Counted from the first letter of the stretch, positions 8,587 to 18,444 are shown. The stretch is 64,000 bases of DNA from Plantibacter sp. VKM Ac-2880 (GCF_015351235.1 NZ_JADKSJ010000002.1:248001-312000), one strand, 5' to 3'. The notes: a model not told the origin generated them from the letters alone. Program-made: numbers and translations.

Positions 8587-8886
8587 TCACACCGTGACGG
8601 GGGCGGTCTCCTCGGTGAACGGCGCCGGGATCAGGTAGGTTTCGCGAACCTCGGCGGACTCATGCGGGCCACTGCCGTCCGGGGCGACGAAGGGTTCGTC
8701 GAACTCGACGATCCACGTCGTCAGCCGGTCGGTCCACACAGAGATGAAGGCCGCAGCGCGCTGTCGGCCCGGAGCGACGATGACGCCGGACACGCGGGCC
8801 CCCGTCGACGGATCCGTCTCGGGGTCCACGAGCACCAGCACCTGCATGCCGACGCCGAACCCGTGCTCGCGCTTGTCCATCACCAT
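8587..8886 (-). CDS. Conserved hypothetical protein, about 99 residues
   Basis: I do not recognise a named family. The frame extends upstream to 9051, but only the part from ATG 8886 (MVMDKREHGFGVGMQVLVLV) looks like protein; the upstream part is arginine-rich read-through. The composition (valine-rich beta strands, DPETDPSTGARVSGVIV, TTWIVEFDEPFVAPDG) suggests a small beta-barrel fold of the SH3/KOW kind. A GATGAT hexamer ends 6 bases before the ATG, similar to the leaderless promoters elsewhere here. ATG 8880 is an alternative start. It is convergent with the LysR gene, with only 12 bases between stops. Confidence 0.6.
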   Translation of the reverse strand: MVMDKREHGFGVGMQVLVLVDPETDPSTGARVSGVIVAPGRQRAAAFISVWTDRLTTWIVEFDEPFVAPDGSGPHESAEVRETYLIPAPFTEETAPVTV

Positions 8887-8947
8887 GCGTCCATCATCCC
8901 ATCGCGCCCGTCGGCGGCGCATCGGACCGGGCACCCCTCGACGTGGA

Positions 8948-10387
8948 TCACCAGGAGACCGGGAGCGCCTTGCCCTCCTCGTACCCGGCCGCCGACTGCA
9001 CGCCGACGATGGCACGCTCGTGGAAGCCGGGGACCGTGTCGGCACCCGCATAGGTGAACGACGAGCGCACGCCGGCGGTGATCATGTCGAGGAGGTCCTC
9101 CACGGACGGCCGGAGCGGGTCGATCATGATGCGCGAGGAGGAGATGCCCTCGGCGAAGAGCGTCTTGCGGGCCAACTCGAACGGATCGAGCCGACCGAAG
9201 CGCTCGTGGACGGCCTTCGTCGACGCCATCCCCCAGCTCTCCTTGTAGATCGATCCGTCGGCGGCGCGCTGGAGTTCGCCCGGGGCCTCGATAGTGCCGG
9301 CGAACCAGGAACCGATCATGACGGAACTCGCACCGGCGGCGAGGGCGAGAGCGACGTCGCGCGGGTAGCGGACCCCGCCGTCGGCCCAGACCGTCGCGCC
9401 GAGGGCCCGCGCCGCGGCGGCCGTCTCGAGGACGGCCGAGAACTGCGGGCGCCCGACGGCGGTCATCATGCGCGTCGTGCACATCGCGCCGGGGCCGACG
9501 CCGACCTTGAGGATGTCGGCACCGGCGTCGACGAGGTCCTGCACGGCGAGGGACGAGACGACGTTGCCTGCGACGATCGGGAGGCCGAGGTCGAGCGCCC
9601 GGACGGCGGCGATGGCCCGGAGCATGCCCTCCTGATGCCCGTGTGCGGTGTCGATCACCAGGACGTCCACGCCGGCTGCGGCGAGCGCCTTCGCCTTCGC
9701 CGCGACGTCGCCGTTGATGCCGACGGCCGCTGCCACCCGGAGGCGGCCCGACGCGTCGAGCGCCGGCGTGTAGATGGTCGACCGGAGTGCACTGGTGCGG
9801 CTCAGCGTGCCGACGACTGCACCGTGGTGCAGCACCGGCGCGAACTCGACGTCCGCCGCGACCATGAGGTCGAAGGCTGCTCGGCCACCGGTGACGTCGT
9901 CGGCGTCGATCGAGGCCAGCGAGCCCCGCGCGAGATCGCCGAGTCGTGCGTCGGGCAGTGCCGTGGCGAGTCGGGCGGCGGGGATGCAGCCGGCGAACGC
10001 GTCGTGCTCGTCATGGAGCACGATGCCGTGACCGGCGACCGCGGGGATGAGCCGCAGGGCCTCGGCGGCCGTCTGGTCGGCGCGCATGATCAACGGGGTA
10101 TCGAACGCGACGGGCTGCGCCTTGACCCAGCGGATCGCCGCGTCGAGGTCTTGGAGCGGCATGTCCTGGGGCAGGACCCCGAGCCCGCCACGGCGAGCGA
10201 GCGCCGCCGCCAGACGCGGCCCGGTGACGGAGTTCATGTTCGCCGAGACGATGGGGATCGTGGCACCGGTGCCGTCGTCCGGAGCCAGGTCGACGTCGAG
10301 CCGGCTCGTGATCGCCGAGCGGCTGGGGACGAGGAAGACGTCCGAGTAGGTCAGGTCGTGGCTGGGAATCTCACCGATGAACCGCAT
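8948..10387 (-). CDS. guaB1: GuaB1 family IMP dehydrogenase-related protein (probable GMP reductase)
   Basis: A 479-residue IMPDH/GMPR-family TIM barrel of purine salvage. The N-terminal segment [19 protein letters not shown] is typical. A CBS pair interrupts the barrel (about residues 95-215), and the catalytic loop [17 protein letters not shown] carries the cysteine that attacks the purine C2. Actinobacterial GuaB1 proteins are distinct from the true IMPDH GuaB2, and the mycobacterial one has been described as a GMP reductase, so conversion of GMP to IMP is the likely reaction. Start ATG at 10387 follows a TACGGT hexamer by 6 bases (leaderless). Confidence 0.88.
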   Translation of the reverse strand: MRFIGEIPSHDLTYSDVFLVPSRSAITSRLDVDLAPDDGTGATIPIVSANMNSVTGPRLAAALARRGGLGVLPQDMPLQDLDAAIRWVKAQPVAFDTPLIMRADQTAAEALRLIPAVAGHGIVLHDEHDAFAGCIPAARLATALPDARLGDLARGSLASIDADDVTGGRAAFDLMVAADVEFAPVLHHGAVVGTLSRTSALRSTIYTPALDASGRLRVAAAVGINGDVAAKAKALAAAGVDVLVIDTAHGHQEGMLRAIAAVRALDLGLPIVAGNVVSSLAVQDLVDAGADILKVGVGPGAMCTTRMMTAVGRPQFSAVLETAAAARALGATVWADGGVRYPRDVALALAAGASSVMIGSWFAGTIEAPGELQRAADGSIYKESWGMASTKAVHERFGRLDPFELARKTLFAEGISSSRIMIDPLRPSVEDLLDMITAGVRSSFTYAGADTVPGFHERAIVGVQSAAGYEEGKALPVSW

Positions 10388-10393
10388 GAGAAC

Positions 10394-10399
10394 ACCGTA
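10394..10399 (-). promoter_or_regulatory. -10 element (TACGGT) of guaB1, leaderless
   Basis: TACGGT on the minus strand ends six bases (GTTCTC) before the guaB1 ATG. No Shine-Dalgarno is present in the gap. Confidence 0.6.
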
Positions 10400-10440
10400 T
10401 CCCGAGCGGCGTCCGAGCCGCGCCGACGGCGGAATGGGTT

Positions 10441-10446
10441 TAGGCT
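10441..10446 (+). promoter_or_regulatory. Candidate -10 element (TAGGCT) of odhA
   Basis: TAGGCT matches TANNNT, in the 134-base divergent region between guaB1 and odhA. A start near 10453 would leave a leader of about 70 bases before the GTG at 10522. The -35 is not obvious. Confidence 0.4.
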
Positions 10447-10521
10447 TGATGACTGGATCGTGCGGGCATGTTCCCTGCCCGCAAACAGCAAGAATTCAAC
10501 GGAGAGAGTGGGCGATCGACG

Positions 10522-13500
10522 GTGTCGAGCCAGATGACCGGAGTGGGCGCCGAAGACGGCGCAACGAACGAATTCGGAGCCAATGAATGGCTCGTCGACG
10601 AGATGTACGAGCAGTACCTCGTCGACAAGGATTCCGTGGACCGCTCCTGGTGGCCGATCCTCGAGCACTACCGACCGGTGAACGGTGCCGCCCAGGGAAC
10701 GACGGGCGACCAGGCCGGTGCTGCGGGCGGTGGGGGCTCCTCCGCTCCAACGGCCCCCGCCGAGGACGCCGCCAACCGCGTCAACCCGCCGACGGCTCCG
10801 ATCCAGGTCATCGGCGCCCAGCCGGTGGCCCGCACGACCTCGGTGCAGGCGAAGCCGGCCCCGATCCCGGCCGACGCCCCCATGACGAGCCCGAACCAGG
10901 TCCAGCAGCCGAAGAGCGACCAGACCGAGCCCGCTCCCGAGGACGTCGACAAGGTCACGGTCCTGAAGGGCATGGCCAAGTCGCTCGCCACGAACATGGA
11001 CGCGAGCCTCACGGTCCCGACGGCGACGAGCGTGCGCACCATCCCCGCGAAGCTGATGATCGACAACCGCATCGTCATCAACAACCACTTGAAGCGCGCC
11101 AGAGGCGGCAAGGTCAGCTTCACCCACCTCATCGGTTGGGCGCTCATCCAGGCGTTGAAGGACTTCCCGAGCCAGAACGTCTACTACGAGGAGGCCGACG
11201 GCAAGCCGACGGTCGTCGCGCCCGCCCACATCAACCTCGGTATCGCCATCGACCTGCCGAAGCCCGATGGTTCGCGCGCCCTCATGGTGCCCGGCATCAA
11301 GCGCGCCGACACGCTCACGTTCAACGAGTACCTGTCCGCCTACGAGGACCTCGTCACCCGCGCCCGCAAGGGCAAGCTGACCGGGGCCGACTTCCAGGGC
11401 GTCACGATCTCGCTCACGAACCCCGGCGGCATCGGGACGGTCCACTCGGTCCCACGGCTCATGAAGGGCCAGGGCTGCATCATCGGAGCCGGCGCCCTCG
11501 AGTACCCGGCGGAGTTCCAGGGCGCCTCCGAGCGCACGCTGAACGAGCTCGCGATCGGCAAGACGATCACGCTCACGAGCACGTACGACCACCGCGTCAT
11601 CCAGGGCGCAGGCTCCGGCGAATTCCTGAAGGTGGTGCACGAGCTCCTCATCGGCAGCCGCAGCTTCTACCAGGACATCTTCGCGGCCCTCCGCATCCCC
11701 TACGACCCGATCCACTGGTCGCCCGACATCAGCGTCGACCTCGCCGACGCCGTCGACAAGACCGCCCGCGTCCAGGAGCTCATCAACGCGTTCCGCGTCC
11801 GCGGCCACCTCATGGCCGACATCGACCCACTCGAGTACGTGCAGCGCTCGCACCCCGACCTCGAGATCGAGACCCACGGACTCACGTTCTGGGACCTCGA
11901 CCGCGAGTTCGTCACGGGAGCCTTCGGTTCGGCGCGGACGGCCAAGCTGCGCGACATCCTCGGTGTCCTGCGTGACTCCTACTGCCGCACCACGGGCATC
12001 GAGTACATGCACATCCAGGACCCCGCGCAGCGCAAGTGGATCCAGAGCAAGGTCGAGCGCAAGTACGAGAAGCCGACGCATGACGAGCAGATGCGCATCC
12101 TCGGCAAGCTCAACGAGGCCGAGGCCTTCGAGACCTTCCTGCAGACGAAGTACGTCGGTCAGAAGCGCTTCAGCCTCGAGGGCGGCGAGTCGACCATCGC
12201 CCTCCTCGACACCATCCTCCAGGGTGCCTCCCAGGCCCAGCTGGACGAGGTCGCCATCGGCATGGCCCACCGCGGCCGCCTCAACGTCCTCACGAACATC
12301 GCCGGCAAGACGTACGGTCAGATCTTCCGCGAGTTCGAGGGCACGCAGGACCCGGCGAGCCACGGTTCCGGCGACGTGAAGTACCACCTCGGCACAGAGG
12401 GCACCTTCAAGGCCGAGGACGGCCGCGAGATCCCGGTCTACCTGGCCGCGAACCCCTCGCACCTCGAGGCCGTCAACGGCGTGCTCGAGGGCATCGTCCG
12501 CGCGAAGCAGGACCGCGGCCCCATCGGCGCGTTCGGCACCCTCCCGATCCTCATCCACGGTGACGCGGCGATGGCCGGGCAGGGCGTCGTCCTCGAGACG
12601 ATGCAGCTGTCCCAGCTCCGCGGCTACCGCACCGGCGGCACGGTCCACGTCGTCATCAACAACCAGGTCGGCTTCACCACGCCTCCCGGCGAGGGCCGCT
12701 CCTCCATCTACAACACCGACGTCGCGAAGACCATCCAGGCACCGATCTTCCACGTGAACGGCGACGACCCCGAGGCCGTCGTCCGGGTCGCGGAGCTCGC
12801 CTTCGAGTACCGCCAAGAGTTTAAGCGCGACGTCGTCATCGACCTCGTGTGCTACCGCCGGCGCGGCCACAACGAGGGCGACGACCCGTCGATGACGCAG
12901 CCGCTCATGTACAGCCTCATCGAGGCGAAGCGCTCCGTCCGCAAGCTGTACACCGAGGCGCTCGTCGGCCGTGGCGACATCACCGAGGAGGAGTACGAGG
13001 CCGCACACCGCGACTTCCAGGACCGCCTCGAGCGCGCCTTCATGGAGACGCACGCCGAGCAGACCTCGCCGACGCCGATCCCGACGGAGGTCCTCGACGA
13101 GGACGGCTACTCCGGCGAGCTCGAGACGACCGGGGTCTCGGAGGGCGTCGTCCAGCTGATCGGCGACGCGTTCAACAACAAGCCGGCCGGCTTCACGGTG
13201 CACCCGAAGGTGCAGCAGCTGCTCGAGAAGCGCCTCGACATGAGCCGCAACGGCAACATCGACTGGGGCTTCGGCGAGCTGCTGGCCCTCGGGTCCGTCC
13301 TCATCGAGGGCACGCCGGTGCGCATGTCCGGTCAGGACTCCCGCCGCGGCACCTTCGTGCAGCGTCACGCCGTCCTCCACGACCGGGTCAACGGTCAGGA
13401 GTGGCTGCCGCTCGCGAACCTCAGCGACAACCAGGCGCGGTTCTGGATCTACGACTCGCTGCTCAGCGAGTACGCGGTCATGGGCTTCGAGTACGGCTAC

Positions 13501-14280
13501 TCGGTCGAGCGGGCCGACGCCCTCGTGCTGTGGGAGGCGCAGTTCGGTGACTTCACCAACGGCGCGCAGACCATCATCGACGAGTTCATCTCCTCCGCCG
13601 AGCAGAAGTGGTCGCAGCGGTCGAGCGTGACGCTCCTCCTCCCCCACGGCTACGAGGGGCAGGGACCCGACCACTCCTCCGCGCGGATCGAGCGGTTCCT
13701 CCAGCTCTGCGCGGAAGACAACATGACCGTCGCGCGCCCGTCGACCCCGGCATCGTACTTCCACCTGCTGCGCCGTCAGGCGTACGCACGCCCGCGCCGC
13801 CCGCTCGTCGTCTTCACCCCGAAGGCGATGCTGCGGCTGCGCGGCGCGACCAGCCCGGTGGCCGACTTCACCTCGGGTCGCTTCGAGCCGGTGATCGACG
13901 ACGCCAGGATCACCGACAAGGCGGCCGTCAAGCGCGTGCTGCTGCACTCCGGCAAGATCCACTACGACCTGTTGAGCGAGCTGCAGAAGCAGCCGAACGA
14001 GGAGATCGCCCTCGTCCGTGTGGAGCAGTTCTACCCGGTCCCCGCAGCGGAGCTGAACGCGGTCGTGGCCCAGTACCCGAACGCTGAACTCGTCTGGGTG
14101 CAGGACGAGCCCGAGAACCAGGGCGCGTGGCCGTTCATCTGCCTCGAGGCCGCGAAGCACCTCGAGGGCCGGACGATCCGCAACGTGTCGCGGACCGCCT
14201 CCGCGTCGCCCGCGACCGGTTCCGCGAAGCGCCACGCCGCTGAGCAGGCCGAGCTCCTGCGCACGGCGCTCGCGCTCTGA
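10522..14280 (+). CDS. odhA: Multifunctional 2-oxoglutarate decarboxylase/dehydrogenase (E2-E1 fusion)
   Basis: This TCA-cycle enzyme oxidatively decarboxylates 2-oxoglutarate. The 1252-residue chain has the actinobacterial fusion layout. A short E1o-type docking peptide (GANEWLVDEMYEQYL) comes first, then a low-complexity Ala/Pro linker. Next is an E2-like acyltransferase core without lipoyl domain (about 140-370; TYDHRVIQGAGSGEFL holds the catalytic His). The thiamine-diphosphate E1 part runs to the end, with GDAAMAGQG, VVINNQVGFTT and RRRGHNEGDDPSMTQPLMY. I prefer GTG 10522 because homologues begin close to this docking peptide; an in-frame ATG at 10468 would add 18 unconserved residues. 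A strong hairpin follows. Complex partners (AceF, Lpd) are not in the window. Confidence 0.96.
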   Translation: MSSQMTGVGAEDGATNEFGANEWLVDEMYEQYLVDKDSVDRSWWPILEHYRPVNGAAQGTTGDQAGAAGGGGSSAPTAPAEDAANRVNPPTAPIQVIGAQPVARTTSVQAKPAPIPADAPMTSPNQVQQPKSDQTEPAPEDVDKVTVLKGMAKSLATNMDASLTVPTATSVRTIPAKLMIDNRIVINNHLKRARGGKVSFTHLIGWALIQALKDFPSQNVYYEEADGKPTVVAPAHINLGIAIDLPKPDGSRALMVPGIKRADTLTFNEYLSAYEDLVTRARKGKLTGADFQGVTISLTNPGGIGTVHSVPRLMKGQGCIIGAGALEYPAEFQGASERTLNELAIGKTITLTSTYDHRVIQGAGSGEFLKVVHELLIGSRSFYQDIFAALRIPYDPIHWSPDISVDLADAVDKTARVQELINAFRVRGHLMADIDPLEYVQRSHPDLEIETHGLTFWDLDREFVTGAFGSARTAKLRDILGVLRDSYCRTTGIEYMHIQDPAQRKWIQSKVERKYEKPTHDEQMRILGKLNEAEAFETFLQTKYVGQKRFSLEGGESTIALLDTILQGASQAQLDEVAIGMAHRGRLNVLTNIAGKTYGQIFREFEGTQDPASHGSGDVKYHLGTEGTFKAEDGREIPVYLAANPSHLEAVNGVLEGIVRAKQDRGPIGAFGTLPILIHGDAAMAGQGVVLETMQLSQLRGYRTGGTVHVVINNQVGFTTPPGEGRSSIYNTDVAKTIQAPIFHVNGDDPEAVVRVAELAFEYRQEFKRDVVIDLVCYRRRGHNEGDDPSMTQPLMYSLIEAKRSVRKLYTEALVGRGDITEEEYEAAHRDFQDRLERAFMETHAEQTSPTPIPTEVLDEDGYSGELETTGVSEGVVQLIGDAFNNKPAGFTVHPKVQQLLEKRLDMSRNGNIDWGFGELLALGSVLIEGTPVRMSGQDSRRGTFVQRHAVLHDRVNGQEWLPLANLSDNQARFWIYDSLLSEYAVMGFEYGYSVERADALVLWEAQFGDFTNGAQTIIDEFISSAEQKWSQRSSVTLLLPHGYEGQGPDHSSARIERFLQLCAEDNMTVARPSTPASYFHLLRRQAYARPRRPLVVFTPKAMLRLRGATSPVADFTSGRFEPVIDDARITDKAAVKRVLLHSGKIHYDLLSELQKQPNEEIALVRVEQFYPVPAAELNAVVAQYPNAELVWVQDEPENQGAWPFICLEAAKHLEGRTIRNVSRTASASPATGSAKRHAAEQAELLRTALAL

Positions 14281-14293
14281 CGCGACAGCTGAA

Positions 14294-14329
14294 GACGAAG
14301 GCCGCCCGTGGAAACGGGCGGCCTTCGTC
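14294..14329 (+). terminator. Hairpin terminator after odhA
   Basis: Perfect 15-base stem GACGAAGGCCGCCCG with a TGGAAA loop, 13 bases after the odhA stop. No T-run follows. Confidence 0.8.
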
Positions 14330-14377
14330 GTCAGCGAGACGACAGCGATCCGTGGGTGGTCGGTGAGCGAGCGCCAA

Positions 14378-14383
14378 TAGGCT
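14378..14383 (+). promoter_or_regulatory. -10 element (TAGGCT) of the antiporter gene, leaderless
   Basis: TAGGCT ends six bases (GACGCC) before ATG 14390 with no Shine-Dalgarno between. Confidence 0.65.
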
Positions 14384-14389
14384 GACGCC

Positions 14390-16093
14390 ATGGACTTCGC
14401 ATTCCTCGCCGTCGTCGCGGTGGTGACCATCGTCGCGGTGGCCCGCTTCGCCACCAAGCTGCGCGTGGCAGCCCCGCTCATCCTCGTCCTCGTCGGCCTG
14501 GCGCTCAGCTACCTGCCGTTCGTGCCGGACGTCGAGGTCAAGCCGGAGTGGATCCTCGCCGGCGTGCTGCCCCCGCTGCTCTATTCGGCGGCGGTCAACG
14601 TCCCGCTCGTGGACTTCCGTCGCAATCTGAAGGCGATCTCGGGGCTGTCTGTCGTCCTCGTCGTCGTCTCGTCCGTGCTGATCGGCCTCATCCTGTCGAC
14701 GATCCTGCCCGACCTCAGCCTGGCCGCCGGCATCGCCCTCGGTGCGGTCGTCAGTCCGACGGACGCCGTCGCCGCGACCTCGATCGGGAAGCGGCTCGGC
14801 ATGCCGCCACGCCTCGTCAGCGTGCTGGAGGGCGAGAGCCTCGTGAACGACGCGTCAGCGCTCGTCCTCCTCCGCTCGGCGATCGCGGCGACCGCCGGAT
14901 CCGTCTCGCTTTGGGGCGTGATCGGCGACTTCGCCTACGCCGTCGCGTTGGCCATCGCCATCGGGATCGTCGTGGGGTTCGTGACCGTCCGCATCCGCTC
15001 GCGGCTCGGGGATCCCGTGCTGACGACGGTCGTCTCGTTCGCGGTGCCGTTCATCGCCTACCTCCCGGCCGAGCACTTCCACGCCTCCGGCGTGCTCTCC
15101 GTCGTGGTCGCCGGGCTCTACACCGGTCACCAGAGTGCGAAGTACTTCACCGCTCAGGACCGCATCAGCGAGCGGATCAACTGGCGGACCACCCAGTTCC
15201 TCCTCGAGAACGGCGTGTTCCTGCTCATGGGACTGGAGCTCGAGGCCATCGTCTCGCAGGTCGAACAGGACGACCTCGGCGTCTGGCCGTCGATCGGCCT
15301 CGGACTCCTGACCGCCTGCACGCTCATCGTCGTGCGGATCGTCTTCGTCGGCGGCCTCGTCTGGTCGTTGCGTCGGGACGAACGCGAGGCGCTGTCGCGG
15401 CGACCGAAACTCGACGAGTTCTCGGCACGGCTGGAGGACCACCCCTCGGAGAACCCCCGGTCCGCCAGACGGAAGGCCGCCTTCACGCGGTCGATCGCCC
15501 GCCGGAGCGCCGACCTCGACTTCCTCCAACGCGAAGGCCTCGGCTGGAGGGGTGGAGCGGTCCTCGCCTGGGCGGGGATGCGCGGCGTCGTCACGATCGC
15601 GGCCGCGCAGTCGCTCCCGCTCGAGACTCCGTACCGAGCCGAGTTGGTGCTCATCGCCTTCACCGTCGCGATCGTCACCCTGCTCCTGCAGGGCGGCTCG
15701 CTGCCGCTCGTCATCCGGCTGAGCCGGGTGGGCGGCACGGATCAGGAAGCGGCGACGGCGGAGCTGGCGGGCCTCGTCGAGGAGATCTCGACCGTCGGCG
15801 TCGCTGCCCTCGACGACCCGCAACTCCAGACCGACGACGGCGAGCCGTTCGACCCCGCCGTCGTCGACCGGGTGCGCACCACCAGCCTCATCCGCGTGGA
15901 GTCGGCTGCGGAGCGCACGGACGCCGGCGTCGGGCCGCATGAGCAGTACCGCCAGCTCAGGCGGCGCGTGCTCGACGCCGAACGGGACGCCCTCCTCGAC
16001 GCGCGCGCGACCGGGAGCTACCCGTCAGAGGTGCTCGCGAGGGCACAACGCATGCTCGACGTCGAGGAGTCACGCCTCGACGGTGCCGGATGA
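14390..16093 (+). CDS. Na+/H+ antiporter, CPA1 (NhaP-like) family
   Basis: A 567-residue membrane antiporter exchanging Na+ (or K+) for protons, for pH and salt homeostasis. The N-terminal 420 residues hold about twelve hydrophobic helices. Characteristic CPA1 motifs are SPTDAVAATSIGKRLGMP (unwound helix, about residues 121-138) and VLEGESLVNDASALVL just after it, which carries the transport Asp. The region WAGMRGVVTIAAAQSLPLE is also conserved. A hydrophilic cytosolic tail of about 130 residues follows. Single gene with its own leaderless promoter; it converges with rsrA, 16 bases stop to stop. Confidence 0.92.
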   Translation: MDFAFLAVVAVVTIVAVARFATKLRVAAPLILVLVGLALSYLPFVPDVEVKPEWILAGVLPPLLYSAAVNVPLVDFRRNLKAISGLSVVLVVVSSVLIGLILSTILPDLSLAAGIALGAVVSPTDAVAATSIGKRLGMPPRLVSVLEGESLVNDASALVLLRSAIAATAGSVSLWGVIGDFAYAVALAIAIGIVVGFVTVRIRSRLGDPVLTTVVSFAVPFIAYLPAEHFHASGVLSVVVAGLYTGHQSAKYFTAQDRISERINWRTTQFLLENGVFLLMGLELEAIVSQVEQDDLGVWPSIGLGLLTACTLIVVRIVFVGGLVWSLRRDEREALSRRPKLDEFSARLEDHPSENPRSARRKAAFTRSIARRSADLDFLQREGLGWRGGAVLAWAGMRGVVTIAAAQSLPLETPYRAELVLIAFTVAIVTLLLQGGSLPLVIRLSRVGGTDQEAATAELAGLVEEISTVGVAALDDPQLQTDDGEPFDPAVVDRVRTTSLIRVESAAERTDAGVGPHEQYRQLRRRVLDAERDALLDARATGSYPSEVLARAQRMLDVEESRLDGAG

Positions 16094-16109
16094 ACCGGAG
16101 GGACCGGGG

Positions 16110-16361
16110 TCAGGCGCTCTCGTGCGCGGCCTGGGTGGCACGCAGGGAGGCCAGCACCTGGTTCTTGAGGTCCTCGGGTGCCGTCTCCTTGCAGGCGCGC
16201 TGCACGGCCTCGGTCAGCGTCTGGGCGACCAGCGCCTCGTTCTGACACTCGGGGCAGCTCGCGAGGTGCTCGCGGATGTCCGCGGCCTCGGTCTTGCACA
16301 CCTCGTGACGGAGGTACTCCTCGAGGTCCTTCTTGGCCTTGTCGCAGCCGCAGTCGCTCAT
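16110..16361 (-). CDS. rsrA: Mycothiol-system anti-sigma factor RsrA/RshA (zinc-binding)
   Basis: 83 residues with the ZAS anti-sigma signature: Cys6 near the N-terminus, then His32-x3-Cys36-x2-Cys39 (HLASCPEC). Reduced RsrA holds zinc and sequesters SigR; disulphide stress makes the cysteines form a disulphide, ejects zinc and frees the sigma factor. Its ATG (16361) overlaps the sigR TGA as ATGA, so the two are translationally coupled, which keeps their stoichiometry fixed. Extra cysteines (4, 22, 57) are visible. The open frame continues upstream, but that part is the sigR sequence in another frame. Confidence 0.94.
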   Translation of the reverse strand: MSDCGCDKAKKDLEEYLRHEVCKTEAADIREHLASCPECQNEALVAQTLTEAVQRACKETAPEDLKNQVLASLRATQAAHESA

Positions 16362-17047
16362 TTCTTGCTCCCCTGCTTCGTCACGCTGAAGCCGCGTGAT
16401 TCGGCGTAGTCGGCCAACAGGTCGCGCAGGAGTCGTCGGCCACGGTGCAGACGACTCATCACGGTCCCGATGGGGGTCTTCATGATGTCGGCGATCTCCT
16501 GGTAGGCGAAGCCCTCCACGTCGGCGAGGTACACCGCGAGGCGGAAGTCCTCCGGGATGGCCTGCAGTGCGTCCTTGACGTCGCTGTCCGGCAGGTGATC
16601 GATCGCTTCGGCCTCGGCGGACCGGCTCGAGGTGGCGCTGATCGACTCGGCACCGCCCAACTGCCAGTCCTCGAGGTCGTCGATGGTGCCCTGATACGGC
16701 TCGCGTTGCTTCTTCCGATACGTGTTGATGTACGTGTTCGTGAGGATGCGGTAGAGCCACGCCTTCAGGTTGGTGCCCTGCTCGAACTGCGCGAACGCGG
16801 CGAAGGCCTTCACGAACGTCTCCTGGACCAGGTCCTGAGCGTCCGACGGGTTCTTCGTCATGCGCATGGCAGCGCCGTACAGCTGGTCGATGAACGGCAG
16901 TGCCTGTGCTTCGAACAGTGATCGGGGGTCCGGCTCGGCCGGAAGGGGTTCTGGGTCGACGGAGGTCATCACCGGCCAGTCTACGGCCAGCGCCAGACGG
17001 CCGTGATCGGCCTCGGTCACCGGTCGTTCCAATACCGCTGTGGACAT
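16358..17047 (-). CDS. sigR: ECF sigma factor SigR/SigH, disulphide-stress response
   Basis: 229-residue ECF sigma factor: region 2 with [17 protein letters not shown] and [22 protein letters not shown], region 4 with [26 protein letters not shown] followed by the [27 protein letters not shown]. It directs transcription of thiol-redox and mycothiol genes when RsrA is oxidised. The frame stays open far upstream over the antisense strand of aroA. I place the start at ATG 17047 because AAGGAGGAACGG precedes it, an excellent Shine-Dalgarno. A perfect SigR-type promoter 39 bases further upstream shows autoregulation. Confidence 0.95.
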   Translation of the reverse strand: MSTAVLERPVTEADHGRLALAVDWPVMTSVDPEPLPAEPDPRSLFEAQALPFIDQLYGAAMRMTKNPSDAQDLVQETFVKAFAAFAQFEQGTNLKAWLYRILTNTYINTYRKKQREPYQGTIDDLEDWQLGGAESISATSSRSAEAEAIDHLPDSDVKDALQAIPEDFRLAVYLADVEGFAYQEIADIMKTPIGTVMSRLHRGRRLLRDLLADYAESRGFSVTKQGSKK

Positions 17048-17076
17048 CCGTTCCTCCTTCTGCTCGTGACCCCGAC

Positions 17077-17082
17077 TACTGT
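17077..17082 (+). promoter_or_regulatory. Candidate -10 element (TACTGT) of aroA
   Basis: TACTGT matches TANNNT and ends 8 bases before the aroA ATG at 17091; the mRNA would be leaderless or nearly so. It lies at the transcription start of the divergent sigR promoter. Confidence 0.5.
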
Positions 17083-17085
17083 TGG

Positions 17086-17111
17086 AACCAATGTTGACCA
17101 ATCCGTATTCC
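17086..17111 (-). promoter_or_regulatory. SigR-dependent autoregulatory promoter of sigR (GGAAT-N18-GTT)
   Basis: On the minus strand GGAAT (17111-17107) is followed after exactly 18 bases by GTT (17088-17086), the established SigR/SigH consensus and spacing. The +1 should fall near 17080, giving a leader of about 33 bases with the strong Shine-Dalgarno of sigR. The -35 lies within the first codons of aroA. Confidence 0.8.
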
Positions 17112-18440
17112 GCACCAGATTTCGACGTGTACGGCGATGCCGAACCCGAGCACGACGACGCGGCCTGGCCGGCACCCGTCGCAGGTGGGCCGGTCGATGC
17201 GTCCGTGTCACTTCCGGGGTCCAAATCGCTCACGAACCGGGAGCTCGTCCTGGCCGCGCTGGCCGACGGCCCCTCGCTGCTGCGTGCTCCGCTCCATTCG
17301 TTGGACAGCACCAACATGGTCGAGGCGCTCCGTGCCCTCGGCACGACGATCGTCGAGCGCCCGGCGACGGGCGCGTTCGGCGCCGACTGGCTCGTCACCC
17401 CCGGTGAGCTGTTCGGGAGCACGACCGTCGAGTGCGGTCTCGCCGGCACCGTGATGCGGTTCGTCCCGCCCCTCGCCGCCCTCGCCCTCGGTCCGACCGT
17501 GTTCGACGCGGACCCCTCGGCCAGGAACCGGCCGATGTCCACGATGATCACCTCCCTGCAGGCGCTCGGCGTCGACATCAGCGACGACGGACGGAAGGCG
17601 CTCCCCTTCACCGTGCACGGCACCGGCGCGATCGCCGGCGGGAAGCTCACGATCGACGCCTCGTCGTCCAGCCAGTTCGTGTCGGGCCTGTTGCTCGCCG
17701 CACCGCGCTTCGAACAGGGTCTCCACCTCGTCCACGAGGGCGAACGCCTGCCGAGCCTCCCCCACATCGAGATGACCATCGCCGCGCTCGCAGCACGCGG
17801 GGTCACGGTCGAGCAGCCCGCCGTCGGCGAATGGGTGGTCGCTCCAGGGACGATCGCCGCGCGCGACGTCGACCTCGAGCCCGATCTCTCCAACGCCGCC
17901 CCGTTCCTCGCCGCGGCGCTCGTCACGGGCGGCAGCGTGACCCTCCGCGGCTGGCCGGCGTCCACCACGCAGGTCGGCGCCGACCTGGCCGAGCTGCTCC
18001 CCCGCTTCGGTGCGACCGTCACCCTCGAGGGCGACCGTCTGACCGTGACGGGTGGCGAGCGCATCACCGCGGTCGACCTCGACCTCACCACAGGTGGCGA
18101 GCTCGCACCGGCCCTGACCGCCCTCGCGGCACTGGCCGACGGTCCTTCCACGATCACCGGTATCGGGCACATCCGCCATCACGAGACCGATCGCCTCGCG
18201 GCCCTCGCGACCGAGATCAACAAGCTCGGTGGAGCCGTCACGGAACTGCCCGACGGCCTCCGCATCGAGCCGCGTCCCCTCCACGGCGGCGAGTGGTCGA
18301 GTTACCACGACCACCGCATGGCGACCACCGGCGCGATCCTCGGGCTCGTCGTGCCCGGCATCACCATCGAGAACATCGCCACCACCGCCAAGACGCTCCC
18401 GCAGTTCACCGAGCTGTGGCACGCGATGCTCGGAGCCTGA
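17091..18440 (+). CDS. aroA: 3-phosphoshikimate 1-carboxyvinyltransferase (EPSP synthase)
   Basis: It transfers enolpyruvyl from PEP to shikimate 3-phosphate, the sixth step of the shikimate pathway. The 449-residue chain shows [20 protein letters not shown] (PEP/S3P site), the GLAGTVMRF motif, [29 protein letters not shown] and the C-terminal [13 protein letters not shown] 17091 is preferred; an in-frame TTG at 17082 would add three residues. It is divergent from sigR and is followed after 4 bases by rsgA. This aroA-rsgA pair next to the sigH locus is conserved in actinobacteria. Confidence 0.96.
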   Translation: MLTNPYSAPDFDVYGDAEPEHDDAAWPAPVAGGPVDASVSLPGSKSLTNRELVLAALADGPSLLRAPLHSLDSTNMVEALRALGTTIVERPATGAFGADWLVTPGELFGSTTVECGLAGTVMRFVPPLAALALGPTVFDADPSARNRPMSTMITSLQALGVDISDDGRKALPFTVHGTGAIAGGKLTIDASSSSQFVSGLLLAAPRFEQGLHLVHEGERLPSLPHIEMTIAALAARGVTVEQPAVGEWVVAPGTIAARDVDLEPDLSNAAPFLAAALVTGGSVTLRGWPASTTQVGADLAELLPRFGATVTLEGDRLTVTGGERITAVDLDLTTGGELAPALTALAALADGPSTITGIGHIRHHETDRLAALATEINKLGGAVTELPDGLRIEPRPLHGGEWSSYHDHRMATTGAILGLVVPGITIENIATTAKTLPQFTELWHAMLGA

Positions 18441-18444
18441 ACCG

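Noticed and set aside
10522-14280. Fusion of an acyltransferase to 2-oxoglutarate decarboxylase as a novelty
   Set aside because: This E2-E1 fusion is the established actinobacterial OdhA/Kgd architecture.
10351-14481. Minus-strand open frame of 1376 codons opposite odhA
   Set aside because: It mirrors odhA in antisense. The translation is a monotonous Leu/Val/Asp/Arg/Glu-rich string without domains; high GC makes such long antisense frames common.
17048-18172. Apparent N-terminal extension of sigR to 604 residues
   Set aside because: The extra part is antisense to aroA, lacks any domain, and a strong Shine-Dalgarno plus SigR promoter place the start at 17047.
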